From: Terriglobia bacterium | GTDB lineage: Bacteria > Acidobacteriota > Terriglobia > Terriglobales > SCQP01 | NCBI GenBank assembly: GCA_021323595.1 | Contig: JAJPKR010000059.1 | Span: forward strand, 1-55,281 | DNA: 55,281 nt | Direction: 5' to 3' | Shown: in pieces, positions 1 through 8,175 of the stretch | Numbering within the stretch: position 1 is the stretch's first letter | Layout of the letters: each line of letters opens with the position of its first letter | Made by a program: the position numbers and the translations under genes | Notes under the pieces: generated by a model | The model's input: the letters and a program-made list of their open reading frames with translations, nothing else | Database searches by the model: none | Told to the model about the DNA's origin: nothing

Positions 1-98
1 CCATCACCGAACACTCCTTCCAAGGCATGGCCCCTCCTCCCAGAGAAGGAGCCAGTGTCACCCATGTGTCCGGTACGAACTGTCACCCATGTCTCGGG
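1..98. mobile_element. Possible insertion-sequence end (terminal repeats)
   Basis: Two imperfect direct copies of a TGTCACCCATGT-containing unit lie at 56-73 and 81-98, with a period of 25 bases. Repeated TGTCACCCATGT units of this kind are what I associate with the ends of some IS21/IS481-like elements. No transposase is visible, so any body would lie left of the window. Bases 99-324 show nothing recognisable. Confidence 0.35.
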
Positions 99-324
99 CC
101 GCTCACGGCCTGCCTGTCATCGGATATCCGCTCCCCGTGCCCGCGCGCCGGCCGCTGCAAACAGTCGGGAGCGACAAGACTGATGCCGGTCGCGCAGAGT
201 CCCACTCGCTCCCCCGGGGTTTGACCGCCCCATGGCGGCCAGCCAGATGCCCAAGGGCCAAACCGTCGCGACGAGCCCGGGCTACAGAAGCGCCACGTTC
301 GAGACCGACGCCAAGCATGGCTAG

Positions 325-633
325 ATGAACCTTGCGGAGAACGTCGGTGTCTATAAACGTGTGAAGCTTGTAGTTACGCGGCCGGAGGTTCGAAACGCGG
401 CTGACCGCCTAGGACTGGTCCGGACGGGTTTCGGCGGGTTGTCGGCGTACTGGCCTGGTGCTGGGGCGCATCCGAAACCGCCCCCGGCCATAACCGATTT
501 CCGCTTCCCCGGTGGCACGTTCCTACAAGCCCTCGATGCCCTTGCGATCGCGGGCGGACACGCCGTCTGGGAATATTCGGAGGCGCGCTGCATGGGGCAT
601 GCGACATTCCAGCTGAGCTGGACGGTCAAATAG
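325..633 (+). CDS. Hypothetical protein, STN-like C-terminal part
   Basis: A 102-residue protein of unknown function. The second half (about residues 55-102) reads like the small alpha/beta fold used in STN or secretin N-domains: a strand (TDFRFPGG), a helix with LQALDALA, then GHAVWEY and a final strand FQLSWTV. There is no signal peptide, and the N-terminal half is unremarkable. The start ATG follows an in-frame stop, so the 5' end may be lost from a longer exported protein. The broken gene just downstream has the same kind of segment, so this looks like a local duplication or the remains of a small family. Confidence 0.4.
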   Translation: MNLAENVGVYKRVKLVVTRPEVRNAADRLGLVRTGFGGLSAYWPGAGAHPKPPPAITDFRFPGGTFLQALDALAIAGGHAVWEYSEARCMGHATFQLSWTVK

Positions 634-654
634 CCCGGCCGGGCTCGACCGCAA

Positions 655-1237
655 ATGGCGTTCCGCTCCTTACGAACTCGCTTTCCTATGGCCGCCCAAG
701 CATTCTTCTCAACGGGAATCGTTAGGGCGGCAGGCGGTCTGCTCCTCGCTATCGCGCTCGCGCCGTCCTACCCACTTGCCGCGACGGCGCCCCCAACCGC
801 GCGCGGGCCCGCGGGATTGGAGCGCCGGGCTGCGTGGCAAGCCGGCTGCTCGCGCCTGAATTTCCAGCTCGAGGCCGTCGCTCACGCCTACGGCGTGCCA
901 GTTTCTGCAGTTCTGGCGGACCCGGTGCCGATCGTATGTATGCCCGCAGGTCGTCGCACGGGCGCCGAGGCTCTCAATCTCCTCGTTCGGGAATGCCCGA
1001 ACTATCGCTGGCGCTTCGAAGATGGCGCGGTTTGGTTCACCCGCCTGGGGATGGGAAGGGAACGTCAAATTCGTATCCGTGATCGCTGCCGCGCCCCGCG
1101 TTCCCAGCGCGATGGTCCGCTCCATGGTCGTTCCATTCGAGCTTAGTCAGCCCCTGCCGCATACGGTGGTGAGGAACGTCACGGCGGGCGCAATCCTGCG
1201 TGCAGTCATGGAAGCGCGGCCTGTCTTCTCGTGCTGA
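655..1237 (+). pseudogene. Frame-broken exported STN-like protein
   Basis: The first frame (655 to about 1070) gives a signal-peptide-like N-terminus (hydrophobic GGLLLAIALAP, then PLAATA) and an STN-like segment with HAYGVPVSAVLADP, then GAEALNLLVRECPNYRW and DGAVWF. After about 1060 sensible coding continues in another frame (1022-1237: FELSQPLPHTVVRNVTAGAILRAVMEA) and then stops. A third frame may carry a short tail past 1210. This suggests one or two indels in a gene of about 200 codons, either real decay or sequencing error. The 263 bases to the next gene contain nothing I recognise. Confidence 0.4.
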
Positions 1238-1500
1238 TTATTTTTCCCAAGGCAACAAAACTAAGCCGTGCGGACGGGCTGGCCGGACTTTCTTCTTGGC
1301 AATGGGTGCCGCTTCGCGTGTCGCCGTCCCCGCCTCCACCGCCGCTCACCGCTCACTCGTGGCCCGAAAGCCGCCGTGGGGGATCATCGCCATGGCTGGA
1401 TCCGACCGCGCGACTATCGCTGCGGCGGGTGTCAGCGCACAGCCGTGCGCGTACCGGGCCCTTGCGCGCGTTGCGCCGCGCCGCGGCCGGCGCCGGCCGT

Positions 1501-2064
1501 TTAGTCTCTTTCCAAGAAGCCTTTGCCTTGGAATATGCGCGGCATCGCCTTTTCGATTCGCGCTGCCCGCGTGGCCGGCCGTTTGGCCGCGGCAAAGTGG
1601 AAGAGGTAACTCCGCTGCCGTCCCGGCGTCAGCGCCTCGAAGGCGCGCTTGAACCGCGGATCCGTTCGGAACCGCGCCGCCAGCTCCTCGGGCACCGCCA
1701 AGTCCGAGGTCTTGCGCGGCGCCACGCGCAGCCCAGCCTTCGCGGCGGCGATGGCCTCGCGCACGTAGGCCCTGATGGTCGCCGCCTGCGCCGCGATGTC
1801 CTTCACGCTGGTGAACTTCATCACCCGCCCGGCATGAGACTGGCCGAGCCGCACCAGCACCTTCTTGGGATCCTTCAGCAGGGCGCCCTGAAAAAAGCCC
1901 AAGGCGAAGTACTCTTTGAAGCCCTGCATGATGACGATGTTCTTCCCATCGAGCGTGTAGGTGGGCTTGCCCCACTTACACTCCTCTTTCATCGGAAAGG
2001 CGGCGAGCACCCGCCGCATCTCCTCGATCTCCGCCTGCCAGCGCCCGCGATAAGCCATCTCCAT
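1501..2064 (-). CDS. YdeI/OmpD-associated family protein (DUF1801 type)
   Basis: 187 residues. The N-terminal two thirds match the DUF1801 fold by eye: WKWGKPTY-like strand (here CKWGKPTYTLDGKN), then FKEYFALGFFQGALLKDP and LVRLGQSHAGRVMKF. The C-terminal third has the YdeI signature: an AFEALTPGRQRSYLFHF helix pair followed by RIEKAMPRI. Such proteins are small cytosolic proteins linked in some bacteria to stress or bacteriocin tolerance; the biochemical role is unknown. It is a single gene downstream of the cytochrome operon with a 76-base gap, so it may be read from its own promoter. Confidence 0.85.
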   Translation of the reverse strand: MEMAYRGRWQAEIEEMRRVLAAFPMKEECKWGKPTYTLDGKNIVIMQGFKEYFALGFFQGALLKDPKKVLVRLGQSHAGRVMKFTSVKDIAAQAATIRAYVREAIAAAKAGLRVAPRKTSDLAVPEELAARFRTDPRFKRAFEALTPGRQRSYLFHFAAAKRPATRAARIEKAMPRIFQGKGFLERD

Positions 2065-2140
2065 GCCAGCAGCATACCGCCGCAGGCCGAGGTCAAGGTC
2101 CAGCCGTTTGTAGCGTCGTCCGCGCCGTGTCCGCGCGGAC

Positions 2141-3613
2141 TTATTTCAGGCTGCGGAGGTAGGCGACGAGGGCATTGAGGTCGGCATCGGCGCCGGTGAA
2201 GGCGGGCATGCCGGTCTTCGCGGCCTTGGCGCTGGGATGCCGCAGGAAAGCGGCGATCTGGTCGGCGCTCATGCGGGCGCCGATGCCCGCGAGGGCCGGC
2301 GCGAGCGGCGTGCCGCGGCCTCCCGCCCCATGGCAGGCGATGCAGGCACGCGAGGTGTATAGCGCTTGGCCCCGCGCCAGAATGTCGGCGGCCGGCGCCG
2401 CCGCGGACGCGCCGGCGGCGGCGGGCGCGGCGCCGAGCAGCATCGGATGAAACGGCTCGCGCATGTAGTCGCGCATCTGCTGCTCTTGCACCGCCAGGGC
2501 CGCCGCCACCGCGGGCTGGCGCTGATCCTGCACGTGGCTGAGAATGCCCAGGCCGACGACCGCCGCTAACACCAAGCCGAAGCTGCCCATGGCCACCGGC
2601 CGGCGCAGCGGATGCCGCTCCAGCCGCCGATCGAGAAACGGCGTCAAGACGAACAGCCCGATCACGATCCCCGGCACGATCACGATGCCGATCAGCCCGC
2701 TGCGGCCGGGCCAAAACTTCAGCCATTCGAAGGCGGGCAGGTAATACCATTCCGGCCGGGGAATGAAGGTGGTGTTGGCGGGATCGGCGCGCGGCCCCAG
2801 CGGCACCGGGAAGAAATACGACAACGCCCCGAGCACGGCCACCAGCAGGAGCGCGAACAGGAGATCCATCACCAACTGCCGGGGATAGAAATTCTCCGTC
2901 GCCAGCCGCGGCGCCAGCGGGTCCTCGTGGATCGGTCCCGCCGCGCCCGCCTTGCGAAACAGCAAGACGTGCAATCCGATGAACAGGAAAATGCCGGCGG
3001 GAATGAAGAACACGTGCAAGACGAAGAAGCGCGAAATCGTCAGCGTTCCCATCTGGCTGCCGCCGCGCAGCAGCGCCTTGATCGCGCCGCCCACCAGCGG
3101 CACCTCGCCCATGATGTTGGTGCCGACCGCGGTCGCGAAATACGAGCGCTGATCCCATGGCAGCAGGTAACCGGTGAACGCCATGCCCAGCATCAATGCG
3201 AACAGGACGCAGCCGGAAAGCCAGATCAGTTCCCGGCGCCCTTTGTACGAGCCGTAGGTGAAGGTCTGGATGATGTGCAGCAGAAGCAGCACCACGGCAG
3301 CGCTGGCGCCGTAGGAGTGCAGGCTGCGCAAGAAAGAACCGGCGGAGACGACCTTCACGATGTAGGCCAGGCTGATGTGCGCGTCGTTGGCCGCCGGCAC
3401 GTAGTAAATCGCGAGAAAAACGCCCGTGATGACCTGCGACAGGAAGATAAAGAGCAGGCCGGAGCCGAAGATGTAGGCCCAGCGCGCGCCGCCGGGAATC
3501 GGCTCGTCGAGCGCCGCGTGTAAGGCGGCGTCAATGCCGGTGCGGCGGTCGAGCCAGCGCCAGAAGCCGCTGCGCCCGGCTGGCGGCGGCGCGGATTGGA
3601 TTTCCGTCGCCAC
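2141..3613 (-). CDS. Cytochrome b fused to a C-terminal cytochrome c domain
   Basis: 490 residues; quinol-oxidising subunit of a bc-type complex in the cytoplasmic membrane. Haem b ligands are likely His99 and His113 in one helix paired with His200 and His215. The Qo-site PEWY motif is at 287-290. After the last membrane helix (about 340-360) and an Ala/Pro linker (about 393-410) comes a class I cytochrome c domain with CIACH at 424-428 and a likely axial Met469 (TGMP). The whole b plus subunit IV part is one polypeptide, and the c1 role is apparently supplied by the fused domain. It begins 6 bases after the Rieske stop, so the two are one transcription unit. Confidence 0.95.
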   Translation of the reverse strand: MATEIQSAPPPAGRSGFWRWLDRRTGIDAALHAALDEPIPGGARWAYIFGSGLLFIFLSQVITGVFLAIYYVPAANDAHISLAYIVKVVSAGSFLRSLHSYGASAAVVLLLLHIIQTFTYGSYKGRRELIWLSGCVLFALMLGMAFTGYLLPWDQRSYFATAVGTNIMGEVPLVGGAIKALLRGGSQMGTLTISRFFVLHVFFIPAGIFLFIGLHVLLFRKAGAAGPIHEDPLAPRLATENFYPRQLVMDLLFALLLVAVLGALSYFFPVPLGPRADPANTTFIPRPEWYYLPAFEWLKFWPGRSGLIGIVIVPGIVIGLFVLTPFLDRRLERHPLRRPVAMGSFGLVLAAVVGLGILSHVQDQRQPAVAAALAVQEQQMRDYMREPFHPMLLGAAPAAAGASAAAPAADILARGQALYTSRACIACHGAGGRGTPLAPALAGIGARMSADQIAAFLRHPSAKAAKTGMPAFTGADADLNALVAYLRSLK

Positions 3614-3619
3614 GGCCCC

Positions 3620-4171
3620 TCAATCCACCGCTTCCTGCGATGCCAGCAGCTGCCGGTAGAAAACGAAGCGGCAGTAGAGATGGCCGTCCTGAATGCGGTG
3701 CGGCAGCGAATCCATGTCGCGCGCCGGCGGACCGGCGAGGCGATGCCCGTCGAGCGCGAACGTCCCGCCATGGCACGGGCAGACGAAGCGTTGTTGATCC
3801 CTACGCCACTGCACGCTGCAGCCCAAATGCGGGCAAACCGAGGAGACCACTTTGGGCTGGCCGTGCGAATCCGGGATCACGTACACCATCTGCTGCGTGA
3901 TCGCGCGTTCCCAGCCGTCCGGCTGCTCGATCGTGACCTGCCGCGCGACGGGGTGATCGAGCCGCGTGAAGCTCTCGAGCGGCCCCAGATCGGACCACCC
4001 TTCCTGCCCGGCGCGGCGCCGCAGCGGAAACAGCGCCAGCCGCGCCAGCGGAATCGAAAGCAGCGCCGCCATGCTGGCCGTGCCGACCGCGATCAAGGCG
4101 CCTAAAAATGACCTGCGTCCGCCCCTTTCAGAAGATTCGGACGCAGGTGAAGTAGGAGCCGTCGTGTTCAT
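3620..4171 (-). CDS. Rieske iron-sulfur protein, Tat-exported
   Basis: 183 residues; carries electrons from quinol at the Qo site of the bc complex to cytochrome c. A twin-arginine motif (GGRRSFLGAL, about 17-26) precedes a hydrophobic anchor at about 24-50. Cluster-binding boxes are CPHLGC (113-118) and CPCHGG (131-136), giving ligands Cys113, His115, Cys131 and His134, with Cys118 and Cys133 as the disulfide pair. It lies between the cytochrome-porin gene (34-base gap) and cytochrome b (6-base gap), which fits a three-gene electron-transfer operon. Confidence 0.95.
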   Translation of the reverse strand: MNTTAPTSPASESSERGGRRSFLGALIAVGTASMAALLSIPLARLALFPLRRRAGQEGWSDLGPLESFTRLDHPVARQVTIEQPDGWERAITQQMVYVIPDSHGQPKVVSSVCPHLGCSVQWRRDQQRFVCPCHGGTFALDGHRLAGPPARDMDSLPHRIQDGHLYCRFVFYRQLLASQEAVD

Positions 4172-4205
4172 GGCGTAGATGCCCTCCTCCGTTTCGGCCG
4201 GGCCG

Positions 4206-5555
4206 CTAAAAGACGAACCAGAGCAGCAGATAAAGGGTATTGTTGTCGCGGGCGTTGCGGCCGGCGCCGTCGTAATTGGTGCTGGCGCCGTTGAACTTCC
4301 AGTAATAGGTGTACTGCGCGAGCAACTGGATGTTTTGCACCGGCCAATAGCCCGCTTGCGCGATCAAGCCGCTGTTGGCGGGGCTGCCGTTGGCGCTGCC
4401 GCTGACCGGGCCGGCGCCGTAGAGCAGCGGGTCGGAGGTTCCGCTGTCGTTGAACCAGCCCACGCCTCCGGAATAGCGGTTGCCGAAGTGATAAACGCTA
4501 TCCAGGCGAACGGCGTTCAGATGATGCTTGGCGGTGCTGGCCAGCCCGGCCGCGACCGAGCCGAGCAGATCTGAGTTTTCGCGGATGTAATTGCCATGCA
4601 CCGTGATCATGTCGCCGCCGTGGGGAATCTCGAGCTGAAAATCGGCGGCGGGATCGGTGAAGGTGTCGAGCGGGCCGGTGACGGCGTTCGGGAAGGAAGC
4701 CACGTGCATGCCGTAGGTGCCGACTTCGAGCGCGGCATGCCCCACGTTCTGCTGCCACGCCAGCCGCCAATAGGGCGCGGCGTTGTGGATGTTGAAGGCG
4801 AAATCCGTGCCGGTGGGCGGCTCGGGCGTAATCAAATGGGCCGAGCGGTACACGGTGAAGTCGCCGTAGAGATGGTCATTCCACATCGCGTACGCGCCTG
4901 CGCCGGCTACATCGCCGGCCAGCGTCCCGGAAAGAACCGTAACCGCGTTCGGACCTGGCGCCGCGTCCGAGGATGCCCAGGGATAACCCCACGCCGGCGT
5001 ATCGTTCCAAAGATCCTCGACGGTGGGGTTGTTGTTGACGTCCAATCCGTATACGACTTCCTTGCCCAGCAGCTTGCGGCGGTTGGCGTAGCGGATATCG
5101 GTGTTGTCCATGATGAAGTGGCCGTCCGCCGCGGTGTAGGTCACCTGGAAGAAGCTGCCGATGTGCTTTGCCAAAGCGCCGGAAAGGAAAAGACTCAGAG
5201 CCTGCGGAAATTCGACGTTCGCGTTTTGCGTGCCCGGCTGCGCCTTCTGCGTCAGCGTGTCCGCGATCTGAAACATCGCCGAAAGCGGCAGCTCCTGGCT
5301 GATATTCAGGCCCGCGGTATTGGCCTTGGGCGTGACCTGGATTTCCTTCATCCCGGTCAGCGTGTAGCCGTTGAGCTTGAAGGCGCGGCCAAAAGCGGTG
5401 AGCTCGGGGAAGGTGATGTGGCAGGTGCTGCACGGCAACCCGGTTTGGCGCGTAAAGCTGGGAACCGCCCACGCCGGGAAGCCAAGAGACAGGAAGACCA
5501 AGAAAACTCCGGCAGTTGCAAGCGAACGATGGTGCACGATTCGACTCCAGGACAT
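4206..5555 (-). CDS. Cyc2-like fused cytochrome-porin (outer membrane)
   Basis: 449 residues from the ATG at 5555, chosen because a clean signal peptide follows (hydrophobic about 13-27, cleavage after AWA at 30). An upstream in-frame ATG at 5675 would add 40 unlikely residues. The mature protein starts with one haem motif, PSFTRQTGLPCSTCH (Cys42, Cys45, His46), then FPELTAFGRAFKLNGY. The rest is about 380 residues of alternating polar and aromatic strands ending in LYLLLWFVF, typical of an outer-membrane barrel. One N-terminal haem plus barrel is the Cyc2 layout (outer-membrane iron oxidase). It is first in an operon with Rieske and cytochrome b-c. Homologues of unknown substrate exist, so iron oxidation is inference. 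Confidence 0.7.
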   Translation of the reverse strand: MSWSRIVHHRSLATAGVFLVFLSLGFPAWAVPSFTRQTGLPCSTCHITFPELTAFGRAFKLNGYTLTGMKEIQVTPKANTAGLNISQELPLSAMFQIADTLTQKAQPGTQNANVEFPQALSLFLSGALAKHIGSFFQVTYTAADGHFIMDNTDIRYANRRKLLGKEVVYGLDVNNNPTVEDLWNDTPAWGYPWASSDAAPGPNAVTVLSGTLAGDVAGAGAYAMWNDHLYGDFTVYRSAHLITPEPPTGTDFAFNIHNAAPYWRLAWQQNVGHAALEVGTYGMHVASFPNAVTGPLDTFTDPAADFQLEIPHGGDMITVHGNYIRENSDLLGSVAAGLASTAKHHLNAVRLDSVYHFGNRYSGGVGWFNDSGTSDPLLYGAGPVSGSANGSPANSGLIAQAGYWPVQNIQLLAQYTYYWKFNGASTNYDGAGRNARDNNTLYLLLWFVF

Positions 5556-5698
5556 CGCTTCGAGTGGTGCAATTCGCTTGCCGAGCGATTTTGCCCACTT
5601 ATTCTCGACTGTGCCCCGCCGTCGCAAAGTGCGGCAGCGTACTTTGGCCCAAAAATAGGGAAATAACCCCCACACTCACGGAGGACTAAAAGAGTACG

Positions 5699-5722
5699 GC
5701 GATCGGGCGATCGGGCGATCGG
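5699..5722. repeat. Three tandem copies of GCGATCGG
   Basis: A perfect 3 x 8 base tandem repeat, each unit containing a GATC site, about 145 bases upstream of the chosen start of the cytochrome-porin gene. It could be a protein-binding array or a slippage product; the sequence alone does not say which. Confidence 0.6.
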
Positions 5723-5766
5723 ACGCCGGTTGGGGCAGAGGCCGCAGGGTAGGGCGGGGACGCGAC

Positions 5767-5916
5767 TCAGCCCGCCGCGTTAAGCGGATTGGCCGCGCGA
5801 GTCGCCTGGATCTTGGCGCCGCCCTCGCGAGTCGGCCAATATCGCCCGCCAGTCAGGTAGGCCCAAATCACCGGACTGGGATTCGCCGCGAAAGATAGCA
5901 TCGCAACCATATTCAT
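5767..5916 (-). CDS. Doubtful small ORF, 49 residues
   Basis: The ORF starts at ATG 5916 (MNMVAMLSF...) and contains VIWAYLTGGRYWPTREGG before ending in AANPLNAAG. Its composition is more protein-like than the surrounding frames, and the frame stays open upstream of the ATG (NSLGAATT...), so it could be the tail of a decayed gene rather than a real small gene. No family recognised and no good ribosome-binding site. Confidence 0.2.
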   Translation of the reverse strand: MNMVAMLSFAANPSPVIWAYLTGGRYWPTREGGAKIQATRAANPLNAAG

Positions 5917-6120
5917 AGTCGTCGCCGCTCCGAGGCTGTTTGGCCGCCTTCGCCCGTCGATCCTGACATGGCCGCCAACGCCCCGAGTTCGCCCCGCTTC
6001 GGCCTAGCGCCGTCCGCCGCGAGTCCCGCCGCAGCCGTGCCACGCCCGAGCGTCATTCCCCATCGCCTCGCTTGCGGCTACTCTGGCCAACTCCGCCGCC
6101 GCAAATCGAATCCTACTTAT

Positions 6121-6339
6121 GAGGCCCCCCAGGGGAAGCCTCTGCGGGCCGCGCAATCCGTGCGCCCCGCCGCTGTTTGACAATTTGCAGCCTCGCGCTT
6201 GGCTCGCGCCACAGAATGGAGGGAATCGCCGCCCGGCGATTCCCTCCATCTGGGTGCCCCTATAGGGGTCCCACCCGTTGGGAAGCTCAACACTGCAAGT
6301 CTTTCCGGCGCGCCCCAACTCAAGCTGTAAGTGACAGCT
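6121..6339. ncRNA. Candidate structured RNA: cluster of four hairpins
   Basis: Four stem-loops lie in 219 bases. (1) 6121-6142: GAGGC/GCCTC with an inner C-run/G-run. (2) 6216-6249: perfect 16-base arms around CC. (3) 6252-6276: GGGTG/CACCC with inner CCCC/GGGG around TATA and a 3-base bulge. (4) 6323-6339: AGCTGT/ACAGCT. Also TTGCAG (6185-6190) can pair with CTGCAA (6293-6298) and enclose hairpins 2 and 3. The strand cannot be fixed. A TTGACA box at 6177-6182 has no matching -10. Alternatives are a transposon-derived element or intron remnant. It does not match the RNase P, tmRNA or SRP RNA motifs I know. Confidence 0.35.
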
Positions 6340-6606
6340 CGGTAAGCGTTTAGACCTCCGCTCTCCGCCGCTGCCGCACGCAGGGTGTTGACCTGTACTT
6401 CCGGCCAGGCAGCCATCGCACAGGCGGCCGCCGACCCGCTTGAGCGATGCGGCGAGGGGTTCGACAACTGGCGCCAAGCGACTCGAGCCGTCGGTCCAAC
6501 CGCACCCCGAAACGGCGCCGGCCTGGCGGCCCAGGCTCACTGCCGGAGCCTCTTCCCGAACGGCTCGTTACCGGCGGCAATGGCGGCAGCGGCAACGGCG
6601 GCGGCG

Positions 6607-7053
6607 TCAGCCGGCGCGGAGTTCGCTACCTGTCTGGCGCAAGGTGGCGCGCAGCGCGATCGGCGTGGCGGCGAGCGCTTTCGAAACCGGGCAAGTCTCC
6701 TTGGCGGTTTCCGCAACTTTCTGAAAACTCGCTTCGTCCATGCCGCCGGCCTCGACCTCGGTCACCAGTTCGATCGCGGAGATCGCATATCCGTCGCCCG
6801 ACGGGCCGAAGTGCACCTGGGCCCGCGTGGTCACCGTGTGCGGCGTTGCGCCGGCTTGGGAAAGCGCCGCCGCCAGAGCCATCGAAAAGCAGCCGGCGTG
6901 GGCGGCGCCGAGCAGTTCTTCCGGATTGACGCCCGGGCCCTCTTCCATGCGAGACCGAAAGGAAAATGCGCCTTGATAGGCGTCGAAGCACAGGACGCCA
7001 TGGCCGGCGGTGAGATTGCCCTGCCATTGCGCGGAGGCGGAGCGTACAGGCAT
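6607..7053 (-). CDS. OsmC/Ohr-family peroxiredoxin
   Basis: 148 residues from the ATG at 7053 (MPVRSASAQW). OsmC-type proteins reduce organic hydroperoxides in the cytosol using two conserved cysteines. Here these are Cys55 in AAHAGCFSMAL and Cys121 in ETCPVSKAL. The family pattern GVNPEELLGAAHAGC is intact, as is the strand pair around VHFGPSGDGYAI. The frame stays open far upstream, but that part is Arg/Gly-rich read-through of the neighbouring protease gene in another frame, so I reject it. Confidence 0.92.
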   Translation of the reverse strand: MPVRSASAQWQGNLTAGHGVLCFDAYQGAFSFRSRMEEGPGVNPEELLGAAHAGCFSMALAAALSQAGATPHTVTTRAQVHFGPSGDGYAISAIELVTEVEAGGMDEASFQKVAETAKETCPVSKALAATPIALRATLRQTGSELRAG

Positions 7054-7181
7054 ATTGGCCCTCCGCCGATTGAGATGCGCAGTTTTCGGAGCGCGCCGCT
7101 GCCCGCGGCGGTCAGCCTCCTTCAGCGGCGGATTTGCCGGCGGGCCGCGGAGTCGGGCACGGGCGGTGCGGCGTTCGCGCG

Positions 7182-8018
7182 TCAGGCGGCCTGAATCGTC
7201 GCGCGCGGGCGGCGCAACCCCGCGCCCTCCAGGCGCACGACCACGGCCACGATGAGCCAGAGCGCGGCGCCGTAAACGGCGTACTCGAGCGCCTCCTGTC
7301 CCGGCGAGACGCGAAACGCGCCGAAGACGACCAGCGCGCCCGTCGAGCTGACGTGCAGCGCTTGCGCCAGCAGCACGCTTTCGGTGTGGCGATAGGCCCA
7401 GCAGATCAGCACGCGCATCGCGGACATCGCCACGCCGAAGGCCAGATAAAACGGCAGCCAATCCGCGCCATGCGGCTGCGCCGCGCCGAGAAAGTCGCTG
7501 ACGGGAAGGTGCCAGAGCACCCACAGCACTCCCAGATCCGCCGCGAGCGTGAAGGCCGCGCCGCTTTTGCCGCCCGCGGCCTCGAGCATGGCGGGATAGG
7601 CGAAGCCCGTCCAGCCGAGCTCTTCGAGAAAGCCCGCCGGCAGGCCGAACAGGATACCCATCCAATAATGATTCGCGCCGTACGCGGGAGAGACGAATCG
7701 CGCCAGCAGCGCGAGCACCGCCGGCAGCAAAAGCACCGGCAGCAGGAGCAGCGCCCACCACCAGCCGGCGCGCCAGCGCAGCATGCGCGCCCGCAGCTCG
7801 CGCCAGCCCGCGCGTCCTCGATAGACGCAAGTCAGGGTTATGCCGGCGACGCTCGGGCCCAGCAGCATGGCCGGAAACATCAGGATTGCCGTGAGCCGCG
7901 AAATCCCGTAGCCGCGCAGCAGATCCGGCGCCGCCACCGCGGCCGCGGCGGCCCAAGAGATCGCGAACGTCAGGAGAAAATACGAGCGGACCCGTCGCCC
8001 GGCTTCATCTCTCTTCAT
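7182..8018 (-). CDS. CPBP-family intramembrane metalloprotease
   Basis: 278 residues with about eight membrane helices. CPBP (Abi/CAAX protease 2) enzymes cleave within the membrane. The motif 1 pair Glu132-Glu133 (EELGWTGF) is present and the second motif His170 (VLWHLP) follows; a third His lies in ALHVSST. The arginine that normally completes EExxxR is Thr137 here, so activity may be altered or lost. It is last in a minus-strand run after the tail-tube-like lipoprotein, with a 157-base gap holding a GC-rich repeat. Confidence 0.82.
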   Translation of the reverse strand: MKRDEAGRRVRSYFLLTFAISWAAAAAVAAPDLLRGYGISRLTAILMFPAMLLGPSVAGITLTCVYRGRAGWRELRARMLRWRAGWWWALLLLPVLLLPAVLALLARFVSPAYGANHYWMGILFGLPAGFLEELGWTGFAYPAMLEAAGGKSGAAFTLAADLGVLWVLWHLPVSDFLGAAQPHGADWLPFYLAFGVAMSAMRVLICWAYRHTESVLLAQALHVSSTGALVVFGAFRVSPGQEALEYAVYGAALWLIVAVVVRLEGAGLRRPRATIQAA

Positions 8019-8080
8019 CTGACCTAATCGCTAACCTTAACTCAAGCACGTGAGCCGCCGAAGCCTGCTGTCCGGCACGG

Positions 8081-8130
8081 GCGCCCAACCCGCCCCGCGC
8101 CCAGCCCGGCGGCCGCCGGCCCGGCGCCGG
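8081..8130. repeat. 50-base GC-rich dispersed repeat, copy A
   Basis: Identical base for base to 13128-13177. It contains short palindromes (CGGCCG, CCGGCGCCGG) typical of REP-like intergenic elements. This copy lies in the gap between the tail-tube-like gene and the protease gene. Confidence 0.8.
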
Positions 8131-8175
8131 GCCCGTCGAGGAGCCGGTGGCGGCCGGGTGCCGCCGGGCGCCGAC

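Larger units (their letters stand above)
5556..6606. other. About 1 kb without a convincing protein gene
   Basis: Neither strand has an ORF with a recognisable family or clean codon pattern. It contains an 8-base tandem repeat at 5699-5722, a doubtful 49-codon ORF at 5767-5916 and a run of strong hairpins at 6121-6339. The promoter of the cytochrome operon should lie just right of 5555, but I see no convincing -35/-10 pair. Confidence 0.5.

Noticed and set aside
5556-5675. Upstream ATG at 5675 for the cytochrome-porin
   Set aside because: Would bury the signal peptide 40 residues in.
6004-6540. Overlapping ORFs of 116-178 codons on the minus strand in the hairpin region
   Set aside because: Cross strong inverted repeats, no family, no ribosome-binding site; more likely a non-coding structured segment.
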